DNA of 6,787 bases, taken from positions 1 to 6,787 of the forward strand of contig JAUXRT010000218.1 of assembly GCA_030681635.1 (NCBI GenBank). Reading direction: 5' to 3'. Below, piece after piece: positions 6,251 to 6,787 of this stretch. Each line of letters begins with the position of its first letter. Within the stretch, counting starts at the first letter, position 1. The notes under the pieces are model-generated. The model did not search any database. It saw only the letters and a program-made list of their open reading frames with translations, and was not told the origin of the DNA. The stretch comes from Reyranella sp. (lineage in GTDB: Bacteria; Pseudomonadota; Alphaproteobacteria; Reyranellales; Reyranellaceae). A program made the position numbers and the translations under genes.

Positions 6251-6787
6251 ATGAAGCAGCGCATCTTCGGCTGGGTGTCGGCCATCATCGGCATATTTCT
6301 CGCCCTTGCCGCGGTCGAGGTGACGGCGATCGCCTGGCTGTACCTCGAGGATGGCCGCTACACGCCGGCAGCCCAGCTCTACGAGCGGACGCAGAACACC
6401 TACGTGCGCGATTCGACCAAGGGATCTTCGTGTCGCTACGTCGACACGCTCTTCCCGCATCCGTATGTCGCCTTCGTGCACCATGCCAATCCGCCCTGCG
6501 GCATACCCTGGGTCAACAATATCGGGCTGTTCGGCGACGACTTCACCGTCACGAAGCGGACCGACCGCTACGTCGTCCTGCTGACCGGTGGGTCGGTCGC
6601 CTCGCAGCTCGGCCAGAACGGCAAGCCGCCGGCGCCGCGCTACTTCGAGGAGGAGCTGAACAAGAAGTACGTCAGCCCCAATGGCAAACCGTTCCTGGTG
6701 CTGAACGGCGGCGATGGTGCGTGGAAGCAGCCGCAGGCGTTCATCCTGTTTTCCCTCTATGCATCGTCGGTCGACGCCGTGGTGACG
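6251..6787 (+). CDS. Membrane-anchored SGNH/GDSL-type hydrolase-like protein, N-terminal part
   Basis: An ATG at 6251 opens a frame of 179 codons that runs off the right edge, so the C-terminal catalytic Asp-His block is not visible. Residues 1-4 carry Lys and Arg, followed by a hydrophobic helix (about 5-31) that should act as a signal anchor, placing the rest in the periplasm. NNIGLFGDDF (89-98) and then VVLLTGGSVASQL (108-120) resemble the start of SGNH-hydrolase-like proteins, with Ser115 as the candidate nucleophile. NGGDGAWKQPQ (152-162) would be the next conserved glycine block. Cys61 and Cys83 could form a disulphide. Such proteins are usually esterases or acyl-transfer enzymes acting on lipids or polysaccharides. 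The gene starts 10 bp after the molybdoenzyme stop with only a weak ribosome-binding site, so it is probably cotranscribed. The family call is moderate, since motif I is the only clear catalytic evidence. Confidence 0.68.
   Translation, partial: MKQRIFGWVSAIIGIFLALAAVEVTAIAWLYLEDGRYTPAAQLYERTQNTYVRDSTKGSSCRYVDTLFPHPYVAFVHHANPPCGIPWVNNIGLFGDDFTVTKRTDRYVVLLTGGSVASQLGQNGKPPAPRYFEEELNKKYVSPNGKPFLVLNGGDGAWKQPQAFILFSLYASSVDAVVT

Noticed and set aside
5458..6294. Long minus-strand open frame of 278 codons opposite the molybdoenzyme
   Set aside because: Its translation is rich in Arg, His, Ala and Asp with no family pattern, and it lies wholly against a clearly coding gene. It is a high-GC shadow frame, like those at 1591-2244, 2445-2993, 3014-3649 and 3871-4332.
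1..6787. Mobile elements, CRISPR arrays, tRNA or rRNA genes, toxin-antitoxin or phage-defence genes
   Set aside because: No terminal repeats, transposase motifs, regular spacer repeats or RNA-gene folds were recognised; coding is continuous and metabolic.

Overview
This is a GC-rich, densely coded bacterial window with six or seven protein genes, short intergenic gaps and no mobile, CRISPR or RNA elements that I can see. Codon use, gene families and -10-like elements of the form GCTANNNT suggest an alphaproteobacterium (Rhizobiales, Reyranella or Rhodospirillales type). That placement is an inference, since no taxonomic marker is present.

Layout: (1) 1-725, minus strand, the N-terminal 241 codons of an acyl-CoA carboxylase carboxyltransferase (beta) subunit that runs off the left edge. 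(2) 837-1232, plus strand, a small four-helix DoxX-family membrane protein, divergent from the carboxylase. (3) 2277-1243 and 3008-2274, minus strand, a two-gene operon with an ATGA overlap encoding PxpB-like (KipI/AHS1) and PxpC-like (KipA/AHS2) subunits of an ATP-dependent 5-oxoprolinase. (4) 3047-3841, plus strand, the third subunit PxpA (LamB/YcsF family), divergent from pxpBC across only 38 bp. (5) 3919-6240, plus strand, a xanthine-dehydrogenase-family molybdopterin-binding large subunit with an AYRGAGR loop (form II 'CoxL-like', not a true CO dehydrogenase), with its own good promoter candidate. (6) 6251-6787, plus strand, the N-terminal part of a membrane-anchored SGNH/GDSL-type hydrolase that runs off the right edge.

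The centre is a complete PxpABC set, which in known systems opens the lactam ring of 5-oxoproline to glutamate using ATP. Two subunits (A and B) depart from their families in otherwise conserved motifs, while C looks standard. A molybdenum hydroxylase subunit lies directly downstream. Enzymes of that family typically hydroxylate carbons next to a ring nitrogen, often giving lactams, and PxpABC opens lactams. A lactam-forming plus lactam-opening module for an N-heterocycle is therefore a reasonable but unproven reading. The alternative is an ordinary 5-oxoprolinase locus beside an unrelated oxidoreductase. No intergenic stretch exceeds 300 bases; the largest gap is 111 bp, at 726-836.
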